NCBI GenBank assembly: GCA_036250195.1
Contig: JAVHZZ010000006.1
Span: forward strand, 166,366,424-166,430,423
Source of the DNA: Mixophyes australis
Taxonomy: Eukaryota > Chordata > Amphibia > Anura > Limnodynastidae
DNA: 64,000 bases
Reading direction: 5' to 3'
The notes below the pieces were generated by a model. That model saw nothing but the letters and a program-made list of their open reading frames with translations, made no database searches and had not been told where the DNA came from. Within the stretch, counting starts at the first letter, position 1. Each line of letters begins with the position of its first letter. Position numbers and translations under genes: made by a program. Of this stretch, positions 12,331 through 22,570 are shown one piece after another.

Positions 12331-12770
12331 AAAGCTTATGTTAGTGCCGCTAGCTGTAACACTAAAGCCAGCTTTAACAATCATTTCCACAGGGCCCAAT
12401 GGTAAAACTGCTATTGACAGAGGGCCGATTACAAAGGTGTTTAATTCGAAGTGCTTCAAATGTGGGACGCAAGGTCACTTTCAGGCTGAGCATCTTAGGT
12501 TACAGGAACCCATGATTGTTCTGTCACGTATGTTGGGCCAGTGACTGTGCTTATAAACCAAAATATTGTCCTAGATTTGGTTGACTCTGGGAGCTTACAT
12601 TGGTTTCCAGCTCTGCCCTGCCCGAAACCGTAAATACTCAGTTACCCATGGTGAAGGTCCTTTGCATACATCGGGCAACTGAGGATTATGAAAGAACTCT
12701 GCCAGTCACACTAAAAACCAAACCGTTACTGTCAGAAACCCGGTTTTAAAGAATCTGCCCAAGAAAACAC
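12331..12770 (+). pseudogene. Gypsy D gag zinc knuckle and protease remnant
   Basis: A frame at 12338-12544 carries a retroviral-type zinc-knuckle core CFKCGTQGHF with the last cysteine lost (AEH). It is followed, after stops, by LDLVDSGS-like protease sequence at about 12570-12600. This is the 5' part of an old gypsy element whose integrase is found at 15200-15367 and 25234-25950. RT and RNase H were not found. Confidence 0.6.
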
Positions 12771-13009
12771 AGTGGGCCTGATTCATTAAGGAAAGTAAGG
12801 CAAAACCATGTTACAATGCAAGGGGTGCAAAGTAGTTTATTATTTTGCACATAAGTTAAATAGTAGCTGTTTTTTTCACGTAGAACACACAAAAATATGT
12901 CATAGCTTTAATTTTACAATGAAACTTAAGGTTGATATAGGACTTGCCCTACCCCAATTATAAATCTGTACCCACATTTTAAATTTACCTCCCTATCCAA
13001 TACAATAGG

Positions 13010-14881
13010 TGTCAGGGTTCCCAAGGTAAGACCGCGGAGAGAAAGTAGGTGAACAAAGTGGTTTTATTAGAGACACAGGTAATACAGGATCAGGATGCAA
13101 TAACTAGTAAGGCAGTAATATAACCACAGTGGAATAGGGAATACTGTAAAGCAATGGTGAGAAGCAGTAGTCTGCGGATTGCAGGATTGAATACCTCTGG
13201 AAAGGTGGTGAGACGAGTAGCCTGCAGGTTGCAGGGTTGGATATCTCTGTAAAGGAGAGATGAGTAGCCTGTGGATTGCAGTGTTGGATATCTCTGGAAA
13301 GGAGAGATGAGTAGCCTGTGGATTGCAGGGTTGGATACCTCTGGAAAGGAGAGATGAGTAGCCTGCAAGTTGCAGGGTTACATACCTCTATAAAAGGTGG
13401 AGAGATGAGTAGCCTGCGGGTTGCAGGGTTGAATACCTCTAAAAGGTGGTGAGGCGAGTAGCCTGCGGGTCTCAATAAGGGGGTTTGCCCATTCCAGGGC
13501 TTTCCCTGTAAAGTAGGATAGCATGAAAAACACACAACTATCTAGGAGGTCGGGTATCGATGGATAGTAAGATACAAAATCTTACAAGGGTATTAAATTG
13601 CAGGATGTCCCCGTCAAAGGTAGGTGGCGGGAATTCCACAACGTGAGCAGAGTCAGCAGTTTTGGAAACTAAACTATAGGTGATTGGGTAACCAGAACCT
13701 TGGGGGGAGGGGGGGTTGGATCGAGAACAAGGATCCCCAACTGGGATGGCAAGAGAGGACTCGGACAGAGCACATGACTTGGAGGAAAGCTCGGGGTGGG
13801 CAAACTGCTTGCAGAACTCGGGTTCAGCTTAAATATTCGAAGGCCCGGACTGGGCACACGATTTGGCAGCACTGTGAGGAGCCCTGGACACGGCAGCAAT
13901 GTGAGGAGCCCCGGACACGGCAGCACTGAGTAAAAGGCAACTCGGGCCATTTAAAGCCTGAGTTGCCTTAAATGGCAACTCGAGATGTACCGTCAATAAT
14001 ATCTCAGGAGCGGACTGGAGGGACAGGGACCTCTCTGGAGTGGACTGGAAATTGTTTAAGCACCTTATTTAGCAAAGAAGATACTTGAGAGATTTGAGTG
14101 CGTAGTTGGAAAATGTCCACTTGAAGCATCTGGAACAGGAGATTTTCGGAAGAAATAGTAGCCATGGTCTTAAAAATGTTGAATACGAAGTAAAGCAATA
14201 CCCTGGGAATCCTCTACACAAGGGGAGAAAGCATGCAGCTGCAGGCTCAGTTCTATGGCCAGATCATACTGTCAGGGTTTCCAAGGTAAGACCACGGAGA
14301 GAAAGTAGGTGAGAGGAGTAGCCTGCGGATTGCAGGGTTAGATACCTGCAGAAACGTGGCGAGACGAGTAGCCTGCGGGTTGCAAGGTTGGATACCTCTG
14401 GAGAGGTGTAGAGATGAGTAGCCTGGTAATGCTGAAATACTTGAGAGCAAGCAGCAGGTAAAGGTAGAAGTAAGCTGAACAGGTTACCCTGAGAAGCAAT
14501 GAGCTGCAGAGAACAAAAGCACAGAGACCACATAGGTGTATAATTCAGGAACAGGGTAGATGAAGCAGTGTCTGCGGCACTGGAATGAACAGCAAAACAC
14601 CAAGACAGATAGACAGGAATGTATAATTAGGGACAAGAGTCAAAGGAAAATGCTTTCCATCAGGTTGAGTGACCTGATTATCTGGCCCAGTCTGCTGGGC
14701 GAGACTGTCTTTTAAGGAGTAGCAGAAGGTGTCATCATTAAAAACAAGTTCAGCAGGAAGGGAAATAGTTCAAGTGCCACAGTGGCCCCTTTGGTGACAT
14801 GGTGATACTGCAGGCTATATATATCCAGAAGACCCAACATAGCTCCTGGCAAACAGGAGCTGCAGGAGGCAGATCGTGACA
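13010..14881 (-). mobile_element. Defective minus-strand gypsy (gypsy E) with LTR minisatellite
   Basis: Two related LTR starts, TGTCAGGGTTCCCAAGGTAA at 13010 and TGTCAGGGTTTCCAAGGTAA at 14270, bracket a minus-strand Gag fragment. The Gag ATG is at 14164 on the minus strand. Its N-terminus (MATISSENLLFQMLQVDIFQ) looks coiled-coil, followed by fragments around 13620-13480 of the LQGKPWNGQTPLL type. The right copy ends GTGACA at 14881. Pol is absent. I see no clear target duplication. Confidence 0.7.
13160..13470. repeat. 47-bp tandem repeat in gypsy E LTR
   Basis: The unit gagatgagtagcctgtggat plus about 27 further bases repeats at a 47-bp step (for example 13262, 13309, 13356). Shorter arrays of the same unit occur in the other LTR at 14310-14430. 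Confidence 0.85.
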
Positions 14882-14951
14882 ACATGGTTTTGCCAAGGTG
14901 CAAAGTTACTCCTTTTGTTTGCTTTACTTTCCTTAATGAATCAGGCCCAGT

Positions 14952-15367
14952 TTCTGGACTTTGATCTTTGGGAACCGCCAACCCAGAATGCTATCCTGGG
15001 GGTCAAGGCAGGATTTGTACGAAAGTGTCACTGTTCGGGAAATCCTGGATATTCGAGAGCAACACTGACTGGTGACATTGTGGATGAATTCTCCACTTTG
15101 GTGAATGTTGTAGCAAAAGCTGCCCAGCCTACTGAAAGTATACCATATTTTGTTATTAAAATTAATTTTCTGTGTAGAATTGGTATTTTATAAGGAAGAA
15201 AAACAGAACACTTCTCAGATTCATGTTCCTCAAGTGTTAAAAGCAGCACATACGCATGTCTGTGGGTGACAACTTGGGAAAATAAAACTCAAAAACAAGT
15301 TCTGCTCAAATTTTACTGGCCCGATGTACATATGACAGTAAAAAGAAATTGCCGGTCTTGTCCCACT
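14952..15367 (+). pseudogene. Gypsy D pol fragment up to integrase zinc-binding region
   Basis: A degenerate frame leads into an integrase HHCC-like region (HTHVCG ... NCRSCPT) ending at 15367, where the endogenous retrovirus interrupts it. The same frame resumes at 25234 once one copy of the 4-bp target duplication is discounted. Confidence 0.7.
15364..15367. repeat. Target duplication CACT, left copy (ERV)
   Basis: CACT directly precedes the 5' LTR and is repeated right after the 3' LTR at 25230-25233. A 4-bp duplication is what gammaretroviral integrases leave. Confidence 0.9.
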
Positions 15368-15981
15368 TGTCGAAGTCAGCAAATTGGATAAAGTCATTTC
15401 AATTAAAGTCTAGCAAACTTGGTTGTCTTTGTCTGAAAAGATGCGTACGGTACGCATCGACGTACAAGGGCACGCTACGGCGTGAAAGGGCGTACGCATC
15501 CACTACACGTGGCAGCAACAGTAATTGGTCTTTTACCATACATTCGCACAAACACGCATACTTATAAAATAGTACACATTATTGGTAGTTGCAACACATA
15601 GTCAGTTATGTCGAAATATAGTAGTATTTATATGTTATATCAGAGTTACATGCATATTAGTGAAATACACAGAACGGGTTAAAGGAATAACATCATGAGT
15701 GGTATCATAATGAACCTTGTTACATATCCTACTGTTTGGTGCGCTCTGCGAGGGAATCGCAGAGTGCATACGCAAGTTATGAATGATAGGGAATTATGAA
15801 CTACTTAAGACTAAGGAATTCTGGCGGGAAGAGCAGAGCATACCCCCTGCAGAGATGACCCCCTCCTTTGGATTCCTTAGGATGAACCAGCCAATGATTG
15901 ACGACCCCTTGGACATTCCTGAGACCCGGACCAATAGATGCAAGCCATACCATCTTCATTGTATTACTGTATTTGATTGTG

Positions 15982-15989
15982 TATATAAG
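15982..15989 (+). promoter_or_regulatory. ERV LTR TATA box
   Basis: TATATAAG about 140 bp upstream of the AATAAA at 16131, the expected spacing for a retroviral U3 promoter with R holding the poly(A) signal. Confidence 0.8.
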
Positions 15990-16130
15990 CAGCAGCTTGT
16001 GATCCAGAGTGCAGACTTCTTGTCCCCAGACTTCAGGATTGAATGACTGCACTGGATCCAGAGCGCCTGCGATAAGTAACGGCTGTATTTACTATTACTT
16101 CGCTTGAGCATATTTTTTCCACTTATTGCA

Positions 16131-16136
16131 AATAAA
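16131..16136 (+). promoter_or_regulatory. ERV LTR polyadenylation signal
   Basis: AATAAA followed by a T/G-rich stretch (TCTTTGTGCGTTGG). The base just before it (16130) is the only position where I find the two LTRs to differ. Confidence 0.75.
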
Positions 16137-16208
16137 TCTTTGTGCGTTGGAAACACAAATCGAGGTTCGACAATCGTTATTGGTTAGCGACGATACGCAC
16201 ATAACAAT

Positions 16209-16219
16209 TGGGGGCTCGT
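16209..16219 (+). promoter_or_regulatory. ERV primer binding site, tRNA-Pro-like
   Basis: TGGGGGCTCGT starts 2 bases after the 5' LTR. These 11 bases match the start of the proline-tRNA primer site used by many gammaretroviruses. The following bases (GAGCTTT) diverge from the usual sequence, so only the first 11 of 18 positions agree. Confidence 0.7.
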
Positions 16220-17218
16220 GAGCTTTGGAGGTTTCGTTGCCGATGATACGCAAGTCCAACGGATTTCGGTTCCTCAACAAAGGGTGGAGACGCGTCATAA
16301 ACGGGTAAGAACGCATGGTGTTCAAAACCTGAATTTTACTCTGTGTTGTGAAACCGAATGTCCGTTTTGCATTATCTAGGGCACGCTAACTAGAACCTAG
16401 GGACAAAAGAGAAAACTGTTTCTTTTTTCTGTCATTGTGCGTTTTAACTGTATTGCATTGTTTAGCGTATGTGTACTTCCTGCTGTGCGTACGCGAACTT
16501 CCGGTAAACTTGCCACGTGGTTAAACAATCGTTTTGATAGTTATTATACATGCATAGTATAATTACTTGTGAAAGCCTCTGAGACATTATTACTATTGTT
16601 GGGAACTTTTGATTTTCTGCGCAGAAAAGGTGTATAGTGTGTGATGTTGTAACGTAGATACACTGTTTTATTGTTGAGGTGCTCAGTTGCTGTCTGACGA
16701 GGCGGATTGCCCAACTGAAGGACGGTATACAGGGCAGGTATACCGAATGCGAAAACTGGGTTTTCGCAAAGCGCTACCAATAGATCGCAAGGTTTGCTAA
16801 TAATTAGTATTGGTAGGCAGTGCGATCCGGTCGCACCGTTAGTGCGAATTGGTGAAGCAGCTAGGAGGAATTATACTGGAAAGGCAGGTTGATTGTATCG
16901 ACTTTGCGCTCCCAGCGATAATAAACTCAGCAGATTTTGTGGTTTAGCCAGGGTATCGAGGAGCTGATAGCCCTTGGGGCCCACAGTGATATTTCTGTAT
17001 TAGGGATCCTCGCCAGGGGCGAGAAAAGCGAGTGAACGCGGCTAAAGGAAATACGTTCACCGAGGATTATAGATCTCTAGCGGTGAGTATAGCAACAGAG
17101 TTGAAATTATTAGGTGGAAAGAACAGAGCATTGCGGTGTGTCTGTATTTCACATTTGGCCGGAAGGAACAGAGCATTGCGGTGTGTCTGTGTTCCGGGTA
17201 GAAGGTATATTGTTCAAC
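16220..17218 (+). other. ERV untranslated leader
   Basis: About 1 kb between the primer site and the gag ATG, expected to hold the packaging signal and the env splice donor; neither can be pinned by eye. It ends with two near-identical copies of gaacagagcattgcggtgtg (17120 and 17166 on). Confidence 0.6.
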
Positions 17219-18838
17219 ATGGGTGCTAAGCATACGCTAGAGATGGTCAGTGTACTGCCTAAGGAAGGCCCTATTGGTTCAGCGAGGTTTCTCATGTGTA
17301 AGAAGTATGGTGCATATGCAACTGTGTATTGTGACACGTGGGTCGGGATGACCAAAACTTGTGATAGGCCTTTCCCAACAATAGGGAGTTTTAATGCAGA
17401 GGTGCTGAATACTGTAAAAGATAAAATATGGTTGATCAAGTCAACGAAAAAGAGAAATAGACATAATGATTGTTTAAAATTGTGGCAAATGGAAGGTAAC
17501 ACGTGGCAGAGCAGCGAATGCAAACCGGAAATAGGCGTGGCGAAAAGCGCGCGCAAGGCGGATGTAACCATTGAGAAGCGTGGCGAACTCAGCGCAAGCG
17601 CGCCCCCGCCACCTTATGTGGCGGGAGGGGTAAGTACAGCCGTTGTTAAAACTGAAAATAGAAAAATTACTAAGTTGTACCCTGTTTTAAATCAGTTTCA
17701 ATCAAGTGTATCTGAAAACGAAGATGAACCCACTGTGATTTCGGCCATTGCCCATGCTGTTAATGTACTAGAGGCTCAGCGCAAGTATGAGAAAATGGCT
17801 GAGATAGGTGAGAGTAGCGTGATCACTAGGAGTGAAAGTGTTCTAAATCTAGGGCCTGTAAATCCTGTAGCGTCCCCTGAAGTTAGTGTACCAGAGGGTG
17901 TGTTCCCGGTCCACACAATATCAGTTCCCAATGGGAAACCGGATAAGGATGGTGTAGTTCCTTTAAGAAATGTTACAATGCATTGTCCCTGGACTAGATC
18001 AGAATTACGTTCCATTATGACTGAATTCCCAGATCCTAGAAAAGAGTTAGCTAAATGTCAGAAATTTGTTAAAGACTTAGGGAATGCTCATGAACCAACC
18101 AGTAAGGATTGGCGGGTAGTGTTGAGGGCGTGTCTTCCTCCCAATACTAACATACAAAAATTTATTGGAGATTGTTTGTTGGAGGAAGATGACACCCTGA
18201 CTGATGAGATTAACCAACGTAATATAGAACAAATTGTCAAACACTTAGCCATCTGTTTTCCAGTAGTAGTAAATTGGAGTAAGATTTTCACCATTAAACA
18301 AAAGGATAGTGAAACTGCCTCAGATTACTTTGCTAGAGCTATAACAGCGATTGCACGATTTACTGGGATATCCAACATAAGTGAGGACCCACATCACAGA
18401 GAGGTAGCTGTAGGGGTACTGATGGATGGCCTTAGGGAAAATTTAAAGACGAGAGTACAAACCACATTACCTAATTGGAGAGGCGTCACGGTAGACTTCC
18501 TTAGGGAGTCTGCTGTGGAGCATGACAAGAACCTTTTTAGAAAAAGGGAAGAGAAAAGTGATAGGTTAATGACGGTAAGTATACAGGCTCTAGAAGGGGT
18601 GCATACACGACCACCAGCATACAACCCATATAACAGGAAACCTAAAGTGATCAGGTGTTTCAACTGTAACGAGGAAGGACATTACGCTAGAGATTGTAAT
18701 AAAGAAAGACTCAATACACATAGGGGTGGGTCACATAGATATCCTCCAAGAAAGGATTCACATAGACTAGAAGACTCACATCTACCCGCGCATATTACGG
18801 CAGCAAATGCTGCGCGGGAAATCACTAGTCAGCGCTAG
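17219..18838 (+). CDS. gag: ERV Gag polyprotein
   Basis: 539 residues. The start chosen is ATG at 17219: it has a strong context (AACATGG) and yields an N-terminal MGAKHT, a myristoylation-type signal as in gammaretroviral matrix. The open frame extends upstream to 17114 but only from a GTG. The central part is the expected matrix and capsid region. The C-terminal part has one CX2CX4HX4C zinc knuckle (CFNCNEEGHYARDC, 18656-18697, residues 480-493) for RNA binding, preceded by basic residues. It ends with TAG at 18836-18838, after which pol continues in the same frame. Gag assembles the particle at the membrane. No frameshift or internal stop is seen. Confidence 0.93.
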   Translation: MGAKHTLEMVSVLPKEGPIGSARFLMCKKYGAYATVYCDTWVGMTKTCDRPFPTIGSFNAEVLNTVKDKIWLIKSTKKRNRHNDCLKLWQMEGNTWQSSECKPEIGVAKSARKADVTIEKRGELSASAPPPPYVAGGVSTAVVKTENRKITKLYPVLNQFQSSVSENEDEPTVISAIAHAVNVLEAQRKYEKMAEIGESSVITRSESVLNLGPVNPVASPEVSVPEGVFPVHTISVPNGKPDKDGVVPLRNVTMHCPWTRSELRSIMTEFPDPRKELAKCQKFVKDLGNAHEPTSKDWRVVLRACLPPNTNIQKFIGDCLLEEDDTLTDEINQRNIEQIVKHLAICFPVVVNWSKIFTIKQKDSETASDYFARAITAIARFTGISNISEDPHHREVAVGVLMDGLRENLKTRVQTTLPNWRGVTVDFLRESAVEHDKNLFRKREEKSDRLMTVSIQALEGVHTRPPAYNPYNRKPKVIRCFNCNEEGHYARDCNKERLNTHRGGSHRYPPRKDSHRLEDSHLPAHITAANAAREITSQR

Positions 18839-18855
18839 GGGTCAGGTCATACCTG
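18836..18855 (+). promoter_or_regulatory. Gag-pol UAG readthrough site with hairpin
   Basis: The gag TAG (18836-18838) is followed by GGGGT and a small hairpin: CAGGT (18843-18847), loop CAT, ACCTG (18851-18855). The pol frame is identical to gag and open from 18839. In murine-leukemia-type viruses a UAG followed by a structured element permits termination suppression; the layout here matches that strategy. Suppression itself is inferred. Confidence 0.75.
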
Positions 18856-21800
18856 TAGTCTACAGCCAGTGAGGTTAACTGAGAGTCAGAGTGAAGAACC
18901 AACAATGATAGTTGACATAGCTGGCAGGAAACAAACTTTTCTTGTAGATACAGGGGCGGCCCGATCTGTGATAACCTCTCCTTTCAATCTACAGGTGACC
19001 GGCAAAACTATTCCAGCTATGGGGGTGACGGGAAAAGTGTTACATTATCCTCTAACTAAACCCGCCGAAGTTACTATCGGGCCTCTGCATACTAAGCATT
19101 CGTTTCTCTTGGCTGCAGCGGCTCCTACTAACTTGCTAGGGAGAGACTTGTTATGTAAAATGGGATGTGTCATATACTGTACTTCAGATGGTGTGTTCCT
19201 AGATATACCCGAGAAGGTTGCACATGAGGTACAGGACATATTGGACACCCCTCCAAGGTTAATGTTACACTCTCCTGTTATAGAACAAAGTCCATCTCAA
19301 GTAAAGGGGATGTTGCTGGAAATACCAGGTTCCCTATGGACCAGAGATGGACAGGACACTGGACTGATGGCAAACGTAGCCCCTGTCATGGTCAATCTAA
19401 AAAGTGGTAGGATAGCTCCAAAAATCCCACAGTATCCATTAAAACCGGAGGTGGAACTAGGGGTATATCCTGTTATTGAGAGGCTGTTACAACAAGGGAT
19501 TTTAATTCGTACAGCCAGTACAGCAAATAGTCCCATATTCCCTGTGAAGAAGAGTGGGGGGAGGGGCTATAGATTAGTCCAGGACTTAAGGGGAATTAAC
19601 AAAGTTGTTGAGAGCCAATTCCCCGTAGTGCCGAATCCAGCTGTCATCCTCATGCAGATTCCACCGTCTGCCAGTCATTTCACTGTCATTGATCTATGTT
19701 CTGCTTTCTTTTCAGTCCCTCTTCACCCTGACTGCCAATACCTTTTTGCATTCTCCTACAGGGGAGTGCAATACACATGGACCAGACTACCCCAGGGGTT
19801 CATTGACAGCCCCAGTATTTTCTCCCAGGCCTTACATGACTGTTTGCAATCCTTTCAACCCCACAATGGGTCTGTTCTAATTCAATATGTGGACGATTTG
19901 TTGTTGTGCTCTGATTCTTTTATGTCATGTTTACATGATACTAAATTGTTGTTGCTTCATCTTTCACAAACAGGGCACAAGGTGGCAAAGGATAAATTAC
20001 AGCCATGTCAGACTAAGGTCAAATACTTAGGACACTGCCTCACTAAGGGGCTAAGACACCTGACAACCGACAGAATTGAGGCCATACAACACATGACCCT
20101 GCCGCAGAGCCAGAAGCAGATTCGTACTTTCTTGGGGATGTGTGGATACTGTAGGTCCTGGATCCCAGGTTTTTCTATTCTGGCATTACCATTGCAGGAG
20201 CTAGTCTCTTCCTCAAAACCAGAATGTGTCGTACACACAGAAGAGTCGGAGCAAGCGTTCTTTAATCTTAAAGATAGTCTGACAAGAGCACCTGCATTGG
20301 GAATACCTGATTATGAAAAGCCTTTTGAGCTATTTTGTACAGAAGCTGATGGCTGTGCAGCAGGTGTCCTCACACAGAAACATGGTGACGCTAGCAGACC
20401 GGTAGCATACTACAGTGCACAATTAGACAATGTGGCAAGGTCACTCCCAACATGTCTTAGAAGTGTAGCAGCAACGGCCCTTCTAGTAAGTAAGAGTGAG
20501 GATGTAGTATTAGGACATAATTCAACCATCTATACACCCCATGCTGTATCAGCTCTGTTAAATTCAGCCCAAACCAGACATGTTTCTTCAGCTAGATTCA
20601 CAAAGTGGGAACTAGCCCTGATGGCACCCTCAAACATCACCATCAAACGATGTAGCACCCTAAATCCAGCTACATACCTTCCGTATGTGTCTCAAGAGAC
20701 ACAAAGGGTGGGAGGTGAGGAGACCCTGGTTGATGATGAGTTAGGCAAGAATACTGACACGCATGACTGTATGGAACACCTGAATCAGACCTTTACTGCA
20801 AGGCCCGACATACGTGACACCCCCTTAGAAAATGTAGATTTTACGTTTTATACAGACGGAAGTTGCCATAGACAGACAGAGACAGGAGAGCTATGTACTG
20901 GTTACGCTGTTGTAGACGATCAGGATGTGGTAGAAGCTGAACCCCTTGGTCCACCTCACTCAGCCCAGGTGGCGGAACTAGTAGCACTAAGGAGAGCGTG
21001 TGAATTGGCAGAGGGTAAATCAGCCAACATATATACTGACTCTAGGTACGCCTTCGGGGTAGTGCATGATTTTGGGGCCCTTTGGCGTCTTAGAAACTTT
21101 ACGACAGCAGCAGGTACACCAGTGGCACACTCACAACACATAAAAGGACTTCTGACAGCGATACAGTTACCCAGAACAGTAGCCGTCATAAAGTGCAAAG
21201 CCCATACCTTTGAAGAAGACCCAGTGTCATTGGGCAACAACAGGGCAGACGAAGCTGCTAAATGGGCAGCAGGGCAACCTATGACTGTATCGACCGAGAC
21301 TATGATGGTTTTTCAGACATTAGACACGCAGAAATTAATTGAAATGCAAGATTTGTGTTCCCTGCAGGAGAAGGCGGTCTGGAAGGCGAAGGGATGTGGT
21401 CAAGAGTCCTCAGGACTCTGGAGGGATGGACAAGGTAAGCCTGTAGCTCCCCGAACATACTATCCAAGCCTGGCTGAAGCAGCACACGGCCTGACTCACC
21501 TGGGTAAAGAAGGTATGTGCAAACTGGTGAGAGCATACTGGTGTGCTCCCGGATTTTCCTCTCAAGCTGGTAAGAAAGCAATGTCATGTCTTACTTGTTT
21601 GAGGAAAAATGTTGGGAAAACTATTCCAACTGAGCCATCCCACATCCCTCCTACAGACGGACCTTTTCAGGTAATACAAATTGACTATATCCAACTACCA
21701 CCGTGCAGGAATCTAAAGTATGTGTTAGTGTGTATTGATGTGTTTTCCGGTTGGGTAGAAGCATATCCGGCAGCCACTAATACTGCTGTGTTCACTGCAA

Positions 21801-22513
21801 AGAAAATTGTACAAGACTTTGTGTGTAGGTTCGGTATCCCTAGAATCATTGAAAGTGATAGGGGTACCCATTTTACTGGTGATATCTTCCAAAATATGTG
21901 TAAACTCATGGGAATCAGTAGCAGACTTCACACCCCTTACCGACCACAAGCCAGTGGTAAGGTGGAGAGAGTAAACGGTACTATCAAGAACAAACTAGGT
22001 AAGATAATGGCTGAAACTGGGTTGGCATGGCCTGAGGCTTTGCCGTTGGTCCTCCACAGCATTCGAACCACTCCTAGACCTCCTCTTAATCTGTCCCCCT
22101 TTGAGATACTGTTCGGACGACAACCTCATTTGATTGTGAGTCCACAAGACGACTTAAAGTGTAATAATGAAGTGACTGTACAATATCTTATAAGAATGAG
22201 TAGACAGCTGAAACAACAACAACAAAAACTAAAAATGCTGTCACCTGGTATGCCAGAGACGAACTGTCATGATGTTGAACCTGGAGACTATGTTATGATC
22301 CGCAATTTCTTACGTTCAGGTTGTTTAACAGACCGTTGGGAAGGCCCGTACCAAGTGCTGCTGACCAGTACTACATCACTGAAGGTTGCAGAGAGAGACA
22401 CTTGGGTCCATTCCACCCACTGCAGGAGAGTCCATAATCCGGAGAAAGTGCAAGACAAGACTCAGACCGACGACATAGAGCTGTCACTTGTGAGCCTGTT
22501 CCGGGAGACCTAA
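18839..22513 (+). CDS. pol: ERV Pol: protease, RT, RNase H, integrase
   Basis: 1224 residues counted from the codon after the gag UAG; no own ATG, so expression is by readthrough. Protease: DTGAARS with catalytic D37. Reverse transcriptase: LVQDLRGINK, then YVDD at residues 350-353 (19886-19897). RNase H: TDGS with D673, followed by the E and D residues (AELVAL, TDSRYA, NRADEA). Integrase: zinc-binding H-H-C-C (HGLTHLGKEG ... CLTC). Its catalytic triad is D949, D1007 and E1043, with 35 residues between the last two. It ends in a GPY-type C-terminal domain (WEGPYQV). All motifs are intact. The stop is TAA at 22511-22513. Confidence 0.94.
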   Translation, partial: GSGHTCSLQPVRLTESQSEEPTMIVDIAGRKQTFLVDTGAARSVITSPFNLQVTGKTIPAMGVTGKVLHYPLTKPAEVTIGPLHTKHSFLLAAAAPTNLLGRDLLCKMGCVIYCTSDGVFLDIPEKVAHEVQDILDTPPRLMLHSPVIEQSPSQVKGMLLEIPGSLWTRDGQDTGLMANVAPVMVNLKSGRIAPKIPQYPLKPEVELGVYPVIERLLQQGILIRTASTANSPIFPVKKSGGRGYRLVQDLRGINKVVESQFPVVPNPAVILMQIPPSASHFTVIDLCSAFFSVPLHPDCQYLFAFSYRGVQYTWTRLPQGFIDSPSIFSQALHDCLQSFQPHNGSVLIQYVDDLLLCSDSFMSCLHDTKLLLLHLSQTGHKVAKDKLQPCQTKVKYLGHCLTKGLRHLTTDRIEAIQHMTLPQSQKQIRTFLGMCGYCRSWIPGFSILALPLQELVSSSKPECVVHTEESEQAFFNLKDSLTRAPALGIPDYEKPFELFCTEADGCAAGVLTQKHGDASRPVAYYSAQLDNVARSLPTCLRSVAATALLVSKSEDVVLGHNSTIYTPHAVSALLNSAQTRHVSSARFTKWELALMAPSNITIKRCSTLNPATYLPYVSQETQRVGGEETLVDDELGKNTDTHDCMEHLNQTFTARPDIRDTPLENVDFTFYTDGSCHRQTETGELCTGYAVVDDQDVVEAEPLGPPHSAQVAELVALRRACELAEGKSANIYTDSRYAFGVVHDFGALWRLRNFTTAAGTPVAHSQHIKGLLTAIQLPRTVAVIKCKAHTFEEDPVSLGNNRADEAAKWAAGQPMTVSTETMMVFQTLDTQKLIEMQDLCSLQEKAVWKAKGCGQESSGLWRDGQGKPVAPRTYYPSLAEAAHGLTHLGKEGMCKLVRAYWCAPGFSSQAGKKAMSCLTCLRKNVGKTIPTEPSHIPPTDGPFQVIQIDYIQLPPCRNLKYVLVCIDVFSGWVEAYPAATNTAVFTAKKIVQDFVCRFGIPRIIESDRGTHFTGDIFQNMCKLMGISSRLHTPYRPQASGKVERVNGTIKNKLGKIMAETGLAWPEALPLVLHSIRTTPRPPLNLSPFEILFGRQPHLIVSPQDDLKCNNEVTVQYLIRMSRQLKQQQQKLKMLSPGMPETNCHDVEPGDYVMIRNFLRSGCLTDRWEGPYQVLLTSTTSLKVAERDTWVHSTHCRRVHNPEKVQDKTQTDDIELSLVSLFRET

Positions 22514-22570
22514 AGCCTGCAGTTGAGACACCTGAACCAGAGACGTTGCCTCAGAACTATCTTTCCAGCG

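Larger units (their letters stand above)
12774..14948. mobile_element. TIR-bounded DNA transposon split by a gypsy copy
   Basis: The left end GGGCCTGATTCATTAAGGAA (12774) is the inverted complement of the right end TTCCTTAATGAATCAGGCCC (ending 14948). The subterminal sequence also matches (GCAAAACCATGTT on the left, AACATGGTTTTGC on the right). AGT flanks both ends (12771-12773 and 14949-14951), consistent with a 3-bp target duplication as in PIF/Harbinger-type elements. No transposase is visible. The interior is occupied by gypsy E (13010-14881), leaving about 300 bp of MITE. Confidence 0.75.
15368..16206 (+). repeat. ERV 5' LTR
   Basis: 839 bp, TGTCGAAG...CATAACA. A TATA box TATATAAG is at 15982-15989 and a poly(A) signal AATAAA at 16131-16136, giving a long U3, a short R and a short U5. 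An 87-codon frame in U3 (15783-16046) is present in both LTRs but shows no recognisable domain and is not called as a gene. Confidence 0.95.

Noticed and set aside
13104..13535. 143-codon minus-strand frame with repeated CNPATRRLL units
   Set aside because: It is a translation of the 47-bp LTR minisatellite and shares only its last part with a gypsy Gag fragment.
15783..16046. 87-codon frame inside the ERV LTR, present twice
   Set aside because: It is short, in U3, without a recognisable domain; both copies exist simply because the LTRs are duplicated.
17114..17218. N-terminal extension of the ERV Gag frame
   Set aside because: The frame is open from 17114 but starts with GTG. The first ATG (17219) has a strong context and gives a myristoylation-type MGA start, so the extension is treated as leader.
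22523..22570. Longer ERV Env start at 22523
   Set aside because: The codon there is TTG; the first ATG in frame is 22571 and is followed by a hydrophobic signal-like segment.
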